From positions 36,166 to 53,055 of the forward strand of contig DLTN01000087.1 of the NCBI GenBank assembly GCA_002500925.1: 16,890 nt of DNA, in the 5' to 3' direction. Under the pieces are notes generated by a model. That model was not told the DNA's origin. It worked only from the letters and a program-made list of their open reading frames with translations, and made no database searches. This DNA is from Gemmatimonadales bacterium UBA7835. GTDB lineage: Bacteria; Gemmatimonadota; Gemmatimonadetes; Longimicrobiales; Gaopeijiaceae. Both the position numbers and the translations under genes were made by a program. Of the stretch, positions 8,601 through 14,115 are shown piece by piece; positions within the stretch are counted from its first letter, which is position 1; each line of letters begins with the position of its first letter.

Positions 8601-8690
8601 CTCGCTCGGTCCGCACCCCGTCATGGTCGCACCGGCACTAGACGCGCCTAGAACCTTAAGGAAGTCGCGACGCTTAATACCATCAGTCAT
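5655..8690 (-). CDS. actB: Alternative complex III subunit ActB (iron-sulfur protein with molybdopterin-oxidoreductase-like domain)
   Basis: 1011 residues, a fusion of two modules. Residues 1-26 hold a twin-arginine signal (RRDFLK at 7-12) with a lipobox-like end (TGC, Cys26), so the protein is exported folded and may be lipidated. Residues about 45-700 resemble the molybdopterin oxidoreductase domain, which in this family is reported to bind no molybdenum cofactor. The N-terminal cysteines C56, C58, C62 and C90 are present. Residues about 770-1000 form the ferredoxin-like module with four cysteine groups: C780/783/786/790, C839/842/847/851, C871/877/881 and C921/924/952/956. In the third group the expected fourth ligand is Thr874 (CVGTRYC), consistent with the one [3Fe-4S] plus three [4Fe-4S] clusters known for the family. 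The protein relays electrons from ActC to the cytochromes. A Met/Gly-rich loop (about 518-530) and a His/Asp-rich linker (715-727) are notable. The start lies 15 bp after actA. Confidence 0.95.
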   Translation of the reverse strand: MTDGIKRRDFLKVLGASSAGATMTGCGPSEVEKLLPYVVQPEEITPGVATWYATTCGCAHGCGLWVRTREGRAVKIEGNPDHPISQGGVCLQGHASLQHLYNPDRFAGPMIREGDRFRQGSWDEAERLLAAKIGQNTAAGRDVMFIGGHMGPAMSRLVDEFLEGVNGSRVEYHAVSDAPLREATRLAYGVNELPRYDIEASDFLLSFSNDFVDDGSVADDRGLSRMHSVDEGEHSKGTFAYLGPRLSTTGLNADEWLPIKSGSEAVVALAMAAHIAGSDHSGPYANLLQAYSIGDAAAASGIDEDSLRDLADRFSAAERPLAMGPGVGGHHRNSTAANLAALVLNHVAGAVGTTVHVGGGSVAASSPFSDMLKAISEMASGQFGVAFVHGANPAYSLPEGSGFSEAFDQIPFKVSFASAMDETAAMADLIMPDRHFLESWGDAMPRKGVHTVQQPVMQPVPHFDSKQAGDVLLAVASHLGTGIGASTFYEYLRAPHQAMHADDPTGFEQVWREHLRTGMFGMGMMGGGGDTQVPELRVPDRALTFDGPSFDGPGDLTLIVHPSPRFRGGEYSNSPWMLELPDPVSKITWHSWLEMNPATAEARGVREGDIVTVVSDHGAVDVPVWVYPGIREDAVALAMGSGHTEMGRWATGAGVNAMDLLPSVAEPLSGGFVTVGTMVSVTPTGERRRMATIEGSSDQRDRPIAPAVAFLDLGHSEDGHADDGAHHGELMELQGYGGVQPVPAQDGASTAYPLPGADHGLYANAHEGPRWGMAIDLDKCTGCSACVVACHSENNVPWVGEDQVVMGRDMTWMRIERYYEHVDASHASHLDVRFLPMLCQHCGNAPCEPVCPVYATYHTPEGVNAQIYNRCVGTRYCANNCPYKVRVYNWYRYTDENVPEPMNWQWNPDVTVRTNGIMEKCSFCMQRIKDAENRAALEEGRDVRDGEIVPACQQSCAAEAIVFGNLRDPDSKVSQILESERTYKVLDELINTQPAVNYLKKVTFHEVSGGH

Positions 8691-8705
8691 TAGTGTACGA
8701 CTCTC

Positions 8706-9296
8706 TTAATAGTGGCAGACGGCGCAGTCGACCGAGGCTTCCTCGATCGGACTCCCGTCCGTGGCGGTGAGGCCTTCCGGCGGGTTGCGATGACAGTCAA
8801 TGCACCAACCCATATTGTCACCACCCCAAGCTGGGTCACGCTCATTAAGAACACCGTAGGTTTGGACCTCTCCGTGGCAGGTCTGGCACTCTAGGCCCAC
8901 AGTCACATGGCGCATATGGGGGAAATGTGCGTGATCCGAGATCTTGTAAATCCGATTCCAAGGAATCGGTTCACCGTGATCCACGTAGTCTTGAATCTTC
9001 GCGATCTCTTGCTGCTGCTCCGGCGTCGAGCCCTGCACCACTTGGTGGCACCCCCAGCACATTGACACTGGGGGAATCCCCGCATCTACAGAGCGCTCTG
9101 CCGAGAAGTGACAAAACTGGCAATCCATCCGGTTTTGTCCTGCCTCGCTTCCCGCATGCTGATTGTGGGGGAATGCGATCGGTTGACCCGAGGCGGAAGC
9201 AGCATCCTCACCCTCGCCGCCGCCGCCTTGGACAAATGCAACGCCCGCCAGCATTAGGACGCCGGCTAGTCCGCCGATCAACCAGTTTGTTTTCAT
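8706..9296 (-). CDS. actA: Alternative complex III subunit ActA, pentaheme cytochrome c
   Basis: 196 residues from the ATG at 9296. The frame can be extended to a TTG at 9374, but the extra 26 residues are charged and non-hydrophobic, whereas the ATG opens directly onto a membrane segment (KTNWLIGGLAGVLMLAGVAF, residues 2-21), so the ATG is chosen. An AGGAG lies 13 nt upstream, rather far. Five haem c motifs are present: CQFCH (59-63), CWGCH (80-84), CQTCH (137-141), CIDCH (165-169) and CAVCH (191-195), the last ending one residue before the C-terminus. Additional histidines (FPHNQH, HFPHMRH) can supply the sixth ligands. ActA is the multihaem subunit of alternative complex III, anchored by its N-terminal helix and facing the periplasm. 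It is the first gene of the operon. Confidence 0.93.
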   Translation of the reverse strand: MKTNWLIGGLAGVLMLAGVAFVQGGGGEGEDAASASGQPIAFPHNQHAGSEAGQNRMDCQFCHFSAERSVDAGIPPVSMCWGCHQVVQGSTPEQQQEIAKIQDYVDHGEPIPWNRIYKISDHAHFPHMRHVTVGLECQTCHGEVQTYGVLNERDPAWGGDNMGWCIDCHRNPPEGLTATDGSPIEEASVDCAVCHY

Positions 9297-9364
9297 GTCG
9301 GAAGCGCTGCTCCTGCGTGCATCAAGACGCCTTTCGAAATCAGGCGTAGGGTAGGGTTTCGCCC

Positions 9365-9385
9365 CGTCACACAAGGCTTGTGACG
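9365..9385. repeat. Imperfect palindrome in the actA leader
   Basis: CGTCA-CA-CAAG-G-CTTG-TGACG: nine base pairs with a two-base bulge and a one-base centre. It lies about 70 bp upstream of the actA ATG, downstream of the candidate promoter, so it could be an operator or an mRNA leader hairpin. No regulator is identifiable. Confidence 0.45.
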
Positions 9386-9413
9386 AACGGAACGAGCCCC
9401 TAGAAACGGCCTC

Positions 9414-9443
9414 AAGCTACCGGAAATCGCGGCAACTGGTCAA
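9414..9443 (-). promoter_or_regulatory. Candidate sigma70-like promoter for the act operon
   Basis: On the minus strand, TTGACC (9443-9438, five of six bases of the -35 consensus) is followed after 18 nt by TAGCTT (9419-9414, three of six bases of the -10). Transcription would start near 9408, giving a leader of about 110 nt that includes the palindrome at 9365-9385. The -10 is poor and the call is tentative. Confidence 0.27.
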
Positions 9444-9634
9444 GGCAGAACGCACCCGATTACCGAACTCTTCGAAGTGCTTGAGGGTTATCCTGCCTCG
9501 GCTTCGCCCTATGTGTGTTTCGTCAAACGCAACAGCAGCAACACCCCCCAAGGATCCCCAACCCTATCATGAACTCCTCTATCACCTGAGTTATCGGCGC
9601 GAGGACATATACGGTTCGTCGACGTTTCGTTTAT

Positions 9635-9648
9635 GGGTAATACTACCC
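9635..9648. repeat. Perfect 5-4-5 inverted repeat GGGTA-N4-TACCC
   Basis: GGGTA (9635-9639) and TACCC (9644-9648) flank ATAC. On the minus strand a CTGACA hexamer directly abuts it, which would place the repeat in the spacer of a possible second promoter facing actA. It could be a small operator; no known regulator motif is recognised. Confidence 0.35.
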
Positions 9649-9881
9649 TGTCAGATTTACTAACTGAGGCACCACATCTCGGATTTAGCAAAACATCGGC
9701 CAGCTCGGATTTCACTTAAAGTCGCCGGAAGTGTTCCCTCCGGGGCAAGCTTGTTGGATTCGTTCTCAAATCAATTAGCGTGACACCGCTGGCGATGAGA
9801 CTCGCTATAGACGCCCGAGAGATAAGCGCCGGAAGCACCCCTCGCTGTACTCAGACCCTCGATGTGCATAAAGTGATTAGT

Positions 9882-10181
9882 ATGACCCTGACCCCTTCAA
9901 ATCCTCGGCACGGCGTGCACGTCGCGACAATCGCCCATCAAGGCTCCATATGGGACGTCTACCTCGACCTTGAGGGACATGTGCACCCGGCAAAAGCACA
10001 TAGAGCCAGTCTCCGGTTTGAACCACCAACAGGATCGGAGAAGCAGCGTTCGGCCTCTACCACGGTGCTCATCATCGAGGACAGTTACGAAGAAGCGGTC
10101 GCGAAGGCTCGAAGCTTCGACGACCGACAACTGCAGGGCCTGCTGCGATCAGCACTGCCGGACGCCGAATCAGAGCGCTAA
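9882..10181 (+). CDS. Small uncharacterised protein
   Basis: 99 residues from the ATG at 9882. The frame extends upstream to a GTG at 9780, but those 34 residues look unlike protein sequence, and neither start has a clear Shine-Dalgarno. Visible content: a probable beta-rich N-terminal half (HGVHVATIAHQGSIWDVYLDLEG), a histidine-containing stretch (GHVHPAKAHRASLRFEP), a variable polar linker and a C-terminal acidic/helical part (IIEDSYEEAVAKARSFDDRQLQGLLRSALP). There is no signal peptide or membrane helix, so it is probably cytoplasmic. I do not recognise the family. The last four bases overlap the end of the convergent ABC permease gene. The balanced composition and helix-like C-terminal periodicity support a real gene. 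Confidence 0.6.
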   Translation: MTLTPSNPRHGVHVATIAHQGSIWDVYLDLEGHVHPAKAHRASLRFEPPTGSEKQRSASTTVLIIEDSYEEAVAKARSFDDRQLQGLLRSALPDAESER

Positions 10182-11425
10182 GCCTCTTTAACCCATCTCC
10201 AAAGTTCCGGGAGCGTCGGTCTCTTGCCCGACATCAGAATCCCAACTTTGTATATCCGACCAGCAATCCAAGCGATGACCCAAACCATGAGGGCCATCAA
10301 GATGAAGGAGAGTAGTACCTGCCAAGAGGGAACCCCTCCACCGGCGACTCGAGCCCACATTAAAATCGGTGAGAAAAGCGGGAACAGCGATAACCATACC
10401 GCCATGGGCGTGTTCGGCTCCTGAATCACCGGCATAACCATTAATATGGGAACAATTAACAGCATGATCATCGGGAACTGCGCCTGCTGGGCTTCCTCAT
10501 CCGTGTTGCACATGGCGCCTACAGCTGCGTAAAGCCCTGAATACATGAGGAAGCCGAACAGAAAGAAGCCTAGAAAAAGAATCACCAGACTGATTCCGGG
10601 CACTATTTCACCAATGCTACTCAGGTTCGTTAACTCTGGGCGTGCTGCAATGATCATCGGAATTCCACCGGCAATAAGCGCGGCGGCGGCACTAATCCAT
10701 ATTGCCATCTGGGTTAAACTGACCGCGCAGACACCCACGATCTTCCCGAGCATCAGTTCCCATGGCCGCATCGCTGATATAATTACCTCGACGATACGGC
10801 TGGTCTTCTCCTCCAGCGTTGCCCGCATGACCGCTACAGCGTATAGCAGGATAGTCATGTAAAGAAAGAAGGAGCCAATATAAGCTAGGCCAAATCCTAC
10901 CTCGGTGATGTCTGATCCTGCCTCCGAGATGACCTCTATCTCCAGTGCACCCCCACCCATCAGCCCTTCGGCGTCCACCCCTCGCTGCTCGAGCTGATAC
11001 TCAAGAGCTGTCCTAGTGATGGACGTTTGGACGGTCACCCTGCGCAACCCGCTCGGTACATCCATCGAATAATAGATCGCCTCACCGGTCTCGAGCGTAA
11101 GCTCGTCGACCATAATGAAGCCGCCGAGGTCACCCCCATTAGCTCGCTCCCGCAGCTCAGTCACAACGTCGGCGTGCCAGCGAACTTCTTCGACTTCGAA
11201 GCCCCCATTTTCTAGACGAGGTACTAGGCGCTCCGAGAGCACTCCTGTCCCGTCCACGATTGCCAGCCTGAACTCGTCTCGTTCACCCTGGATTGCCAAC
11301 CAAGCCGGAAGGACAGTGACCGCTGCCATGAGAAGTGGGCCAGCCACTGTGGCTGCTATGAACCATTTGGACCGAACCCGCTGGAGGTATTCGCGCCGAA
11401 TGACGGCAATCACGTTATGCCACAT
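10178..11425 (-). CDS. ABC-2 type exporter permease, NatB-like
   Basis: 415 residues in the ABC-2 membrane family. One membrane helix near residues 22-44 is followed by a large extracytoplasmic domain (about 48-170). A cluster of five or six helices follows from about 175 to 390 (AYIGSFFLYMTILLYAVAVM; GIVPGISL-type helices; MLLIVPILMVMPVI). The motif EEKTSRIVEVIISAMRPWELMLGKIVG (starting near residue 205) is the cytoplasmic coupling segment characteristic of NatB/YhaP-type permeases. With the ATPase encoded just upstream it would form an exporter; in Bacillus the NatAB pair extrudes sodium, but the substrate here is unknown. Its ATG directly follows the ATPase TAG with no spacing, so the two are co-translated. 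It ends convergently with the small gene at 9882. Confidence 0.88.
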   Translation of the reverse strand: MWHNVIAVIRREYLQRVRSKWFIAATVAGPLLMAAVTVLPAWLAIQGERDEFRLAIVDGTGVLSERLVPRLENGGFEVEEVRWHADVVTELRERANGGDLGGFIMVDELTLETGEAIYYSMDVPSGLRRVTVQTSITRTALEYQLEQRGVDAEGLMGGGALEIEVISEAGSDITEVGFGLAYIGSFFLYMTILLYAVAVMRATLEEKTSRIVEVIISAMRPWELMLGKIVGVCAVSLTQMAIWISAAAALIAGGIPMIIAARPELTNLSSIGEIVPGISLVILFLGFFLFGFLMYSGLYAAVGAMCNTDEEAQQAQFPMIMLLIVPILMVMPVIQEPNTPMAVWLSLFPLFSPILMWARVAGGGVPSWQVLLSFILMALMVWVIAWIAGRIYKVGILMSGKRPTLPELWRWVKEA

Positions 11426-12409
11426 CTATGCGGTCCCGAAGTGAGTAAGCCCGTCAGCGGAAGCTGATCGTGGACCGTCAGCCATTCCTGCACCCCCAAC
11501 CAAGCCCTCACCCGCATGGCGGACAAAAATTTCATGCAGGCGAGGCTCGATGAGATCGAAACGCAGTATCCTCGCCCCAGAAGCAACCGCCCGATTCAAA
11601 ATGTGCTGATGATCCTGCCCATCCTTCAGAATGAGATGCAAGCTGCCTTCTTTTCTCTCAATCCGGTCTATTTCTGGGCCCTGGATCCAAGTATCCGGAC
11701 CCTCAAATTCAACCGCTACAATACCTCGCCTTTCCGCCGCCTTAATCTCTTTTAAATCGCCATCGAGCACTTTTCTGGATTTAGAGATAAGACATACCCG
11801 CTCACACAGACGCTCAGCTTGGTCCATAAGGTGCGTTGAAAAAACGATCGTCGTCCCTCGCGCGTGATACTCCCGAACGATCTCCTCGAGCACGTCCTGA
11901 TTGATCGGATCCAGACCCGAAAATGGCTCGTCGAGAATTAGCAGCTCTGGCTCATGGATTACCGTCCCAATGAACTGAATCTTCTGCTGCATACCCTTAG
12001 ATAGATCCTCGACCTTCTTCTCAGCCCAGTCGGTCAAACCCATTCGGTCAAGCCAGTCGCCACCCCGGCGCCGTGCTTCGCCCCGCCTCAGTCCTCTGAT
12101 CTCTCCAAGGAAGGTGATCAGCTCAAGGCACTTCATCTTCTTATAGACACCGCGCTCCTCGGGAAGGTATCCCACCTTCGCTCTCCTAACGACATCAGGG
12201 TCTTGCCCGAAGAGAGAGACCGAGCCCTCGTCCGGCCCGAGGATACCCATGATCATTCGAATGCTCGTCGTCTTCCCCGACCCATTCGGCCCCAACAAGC
12301 CGCAGATCACACCGCGCGGAACCTCGAAGTCAAAGGAGTCCACTGCCGTGTGTTCGCCAAACCTTTTAGTGACACCTTTGAGTCTCAGGGCAGGGCTGTC
12401 TTCGCTCAT
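11426..12409 (-). CDS. ABC exporter ATP-binding protein, NatA-like
   Basis: 327 residues. All ATPase motifs are intact: Walker A GPNGSGKTT at residues 40-48, a LPEERG segment at 82-87 where the Q-loop acid/amide sits (typical of the NatA group), signature LSKGMQQ at 136-142, Walker B LLILDEP at 156-162, D-loop SGLD at 164-167 and the switch histidine in STHLMD (His193). The C-terminal extension (about 225-327) is the DUF4162-like tail found in this subfamily, ending in a poorly conserved Gly/Ala-rich segment. It powers the permease encoded next. The ATG has a purine run (AAGAAAG) immediately upstream rather than a spaced Shine-Dalgarno. The gene is transcribed divergently from the AbrB-like gene across 157 bp. 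Confidence 0.92.
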   Translation of the reverse strand: MSEDSPALRLKGVTKRFGEHTAVDSFDFEVPRGVICGLLGPNGSGKTTSIRMIMGILGPDEGSVSLFGQDPDVVRRAKVGYLPEERGVYKKMKCLELITFLGEIRGLRRGEARRRGGDWLDRMGLTDWAEKKVEDLSKGMQQKIQFIGTVIHEPELLILDEPFSGLDPINQDVLEEIVREYHARGTTIVFSTHLMDQAERLCERVCLISKSRKVLDGDLKEIKAAERRGIVAVEFEGPDTWIQGPEIDRIERKEGSLHLILKDGQDHQHILNRAVASGARILRFDLIEPRLHEIFVRHAGEGLVGGAGMADGPRSASADGLTHFGTA

Positions 12410-12566
12410 CTTTCTTGTTACTTGAGGGCTTTAGTGCAGCTAGTGTAAACGAAGTTGATTAAGGCGTTTATGTACAGGTGCAAGCCATATGTTCTCCGCG
12501 CCGTACAAAATCCTTGATAATTCACTTAGATTGACGCCCTCCCAGATTAAGATCACAGGAGTTCCG
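12410..12566. promoter_or_regulatory. Divergent promoter region between the ABC exporter and the AbrB-like gene
   Basis: The region drives two genes in opposite directions. On the plus strand GATAAT (12516-12521) matches five of six -10 bases, though its -35 is poor; the leader to the AbrB-like start would be about 40 nt. An inverted repeat TAAACG (12446-12451) with CGTTTA (12465-12470), spaced by 13 nt, lies nearer the exporter start and has the size of a dimeric regulator site. Whether the adjacent AbrB-like protein binds it is speculation. Confidence 0.3.
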
Positions 12567-12764
12567 ATGGCCATTTACCGTACTCTTTATTACGCAGACG
12601 TCAGTGTAGGTGTCGGTGGGCGTGTGACAATCCCGCAGGATATGCGGGACGATATGGGAATTGATAAAGGTGACGCGTTAACCGTCCGAGTAGAGGAGAA
12701 CCCTCGAGGTGGACGTCAGATGGTCATATGGCGCACCGAGCAACAGCCCGGAGACGAAGACTGA
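12567..12764 (+). CDS. SpoVT-AbrB fold DNA-binding protein
   Basis: 65 residues from the ATG at 12567, chosen because AGGAG lies 5 nt upstream; the frame also opens at 12489, but that extension has no ribosome binding site and is not part of the domain. The protein is essentially one swapped-hairpin AbrB domain: GVGGRVTIPQDMRDDMGIDKGDALTV, with the R-x-T-I-P core and the M/G-I-x-K-G-D turn. Such domains dimerise and bind DNA; they occur as transition-state regulators and as antitoxins (MazE, VapB). There is no toxin gene beside it, so it is more likely a stand-alone regulator, possibly of its own promoter and the divergent ABC exporter. It ends 10 bp from the stop of the convergent LuxC-like gene. 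Confidence 0.85.
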   Translation: MAIYRTLYYADVSVGVGGRVTIPQDMRDDMGIDKGDALTVRVEENPRGGRQMVIWRTEQQPGDED

Positions 12765-12774
12765 GTTAGGTGTC

Positions 12775-14115
12775 TCATTGGACTTCGACCCATCCAACCA
12801 AGGCTCTTAAGGGCCCTTGTCCGTCATGAAGCCACCACGCTGGCGGGAAACTCATGCCATCGAAGGGCACGACCCGTGACGCCCCGGCGCGACCAAACAA
12901 AACGGCGAGGTCATTAACGCGATCTTCGGCCACCGCATACCCAACACTTTGAATGTGGCGACAAGCTTCCCCTAGCAGGGACGGCACATCCTCAAGGTTC
13001 TCCACGGTCCGGAGCCGCAAAGACCGTCCCGGAAGGAAGGGTAATTGGAGAAGATCCAGTTCAGAAACAACGGTCCAATTTTCTAAGCCTCCGTGCAGCA
13101 TGCTCACAGAGCCGGCAGCCTGTTGAATCTCAATAGTGTCTCGGACCTGGCGAAGAACGACGCTCTCCTGATCAGCGAACTCCGGCTCTACATGTGACGG
13201 CCACTCCGAAGCGAGCCTCTCGAGAGACTCGGCAATAAAGTGCGCGAACGCTTCGACCTTCACGTCCCCATTCCGCTCCACGAAGAGTATCTGGGGACAG
13301 ACACAGCCACGATTTTCGAACATGGCAACCGCGCGAGCGACTTGGTTGGCTAGATGCGTCATGCTGCCCTTGAGCTTCTCTCTGCCAACAATGCCGACTC
13401 CAAAGCGGTGATGGTACGCGATGAATCGACATGATGCTGGAACCATGCCTCGGACTGACAACACCGACTCGTCTGATCCGTAGACAACGACAGCGTCAGC
13501 GCCTGCAACCGCTTGCCTTGTTAGCTCGTGATCCTCTTCACCCGACCAATAACACACCGCAACCGCAGACCCAAGCTCGGTATCAGCGTCACGAAGTGCC
13601 TCGGCAAAGAGCCGAGTTAAAACTACGTCTCCAGCTCCAGGTTTTATAAGAGTTGGGGCCTTCACTAGCAGGCTCCGAATAAGAGCATTCACTCCCACAC
13701 CTGGAACGCTCCCGGACGAAATCTGGACGCAGAGTGTGGGGCCTACCGCCATAACACTAGGAACCGACAAAGACCTGTCATTACCCCTCTGCTGGTCCCT
13801 GACTAGACCATCCAGCAACGCTGGGTCAGCAAACTCGTTCTTGAGCAGCTTGGACAGAGACTCCCTTGTCCATCCTGCAGCCATTCCATCAAGAACGACC
13901 TCGGCAAGCTCACTAGAGAGCTTGGCCTCGGAGGGCAGCTTGTCCAAGGCCGTCCTCCTAAGCTGATCACCCGGATCAGAAAAACGTTCACCTACTCGGC
14001 CCAGCACATCAGCGATTTCCGTAACTGGTCGAGACAGGATCCCCGGCCTTGCTTGTTGCAGCACCACCTTCGTTTCACTGAGTTGCCCTAGCTCCGCATC
14101 ACGATTCACACTCAC
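12775..14115 (-). CDS. LuxC-like acyl-CoA/acyl-protein reductase
   Basis: 446 residues, related to the LuxC family of NADPH-dependent long-chain acyl reductases, which have an aldehyde-dehydrogenase-like fold. Visible landmarks: the nucleotide-binding stretch ISSGSVPGVGVNALIRSLLVKA (132-153) followed by TLIKPGAGD, a GADAVVVYGSDESV segment (205-218), the catalytic-cysteine region ENRGCVCPQ with Cys271 in the place of the LuxC nucleophile, and the family's C-terminal block SFPPAWWLHDGQGPLRALVGWVE (422-444). The protein would reduce an acyl thioester to the fatty aldehyde. A second cysteine (Cys273) two residues away is unusual. It starts with GTG at 14115, overlapping the luxE-like stop by four bases (GTGA), so the two are translationally coupled. 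In luminous bacteria LuxC works with LuxD and LuxE; LuxD is absent here. The substrate is unknown. Confidence 0.86.
   Translation of the reverse strand: MSVNRDAELGQLSETKVVLQQARPGILSRPVTEIADVLGRVGERFSDPGDQLRRTALDKLPSEAKLSSELAEVVLDGMAAGWTRESLSKLLKNEFADPALLDGLVRDQQRGNDRSLSVPSVMAVGPTLCVQISSGSVPGVGVNALIRSLLVKAPTLIKPGAGDVVLTRLFAEALRDADTELGSAVAVCYWSGEEDHELTRQAVAGADAVVVYGSDESVLSVRGMVPASCRFIAYHHRFGVGIVGREKLKGSMTHLANQVARAVAMFENRGCVCPQILFVERNGDVKVEAFAHFIAESLERLASEWPSHVEPEFADQESVVLRQVRDTIEIQQAAGSVSMLHGGLENWTVVSELDLLQLPFLPGRSLRLRTVENLEDVPSLLGEACRHIQSVGYAVAEDRVNDLAVLFGRAGASRVVPFDGMSFPPAWWLHDGQGPLRALVGWVEVQ

Larger units (their letters stand above)
9297..9881. other. Long non-coding region upstream of actA
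   Basis: About 585 bp with no convincing gene on either strand. Small open frames exist (for example 9509-9715 minus, 9481-9663 plus), but their translations are low in hydrophobic or domain-like content and have no ribosome binding site. No tRNA cloverleaf was seen. It holds the candidate act promoter and at least three inverted repeats (9365-9385, 9635-9648, and CCGGA/TCCGG around 9725-9743). It separates actA from the divergently oriented small gene that starts at 9882. Confidence 0.6.

Noticed and set aside
8172..8651. 159-codon open frame on the plus strand
   Set aside because: It is antisense to the well-supported ActB gene, has no ribosome binding site and its translation has no domain-like features.
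5655..8690. ActB as a catalytic molybdenum enzyme
   Set aside because: The domain resembles molybdopterin oxidoreductases, but the operon context and fusion to the ferredoxin module identify ActB, which is reported to lack the cofactor.
9297..9374. N-terminal extension of ActA to a TTG start
   Set aside because: The added residues are charged and precede the membrane helix, and an ATG at the helix start is more natural.
9509..9715. 68-codon frame on the minus strand in the actA upstream region
   Set aside because: It has no ribosome binding site or recognisable motif and overlaps the inverted repeat region; I treat the stretch as non-coding.
12489..12566. Longer start for the AbrB-like protein
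   Set aside because: The upstream ATG lacks a ribosome binding site, whereas the ATG at 12567 has AGGAG at a good distance and coincides with the domain start.
12567..12764. Toxin-antitoxin module
   Set aside because: The AbrB fold fits an antitoxin, but no toxin gene lies on either side.
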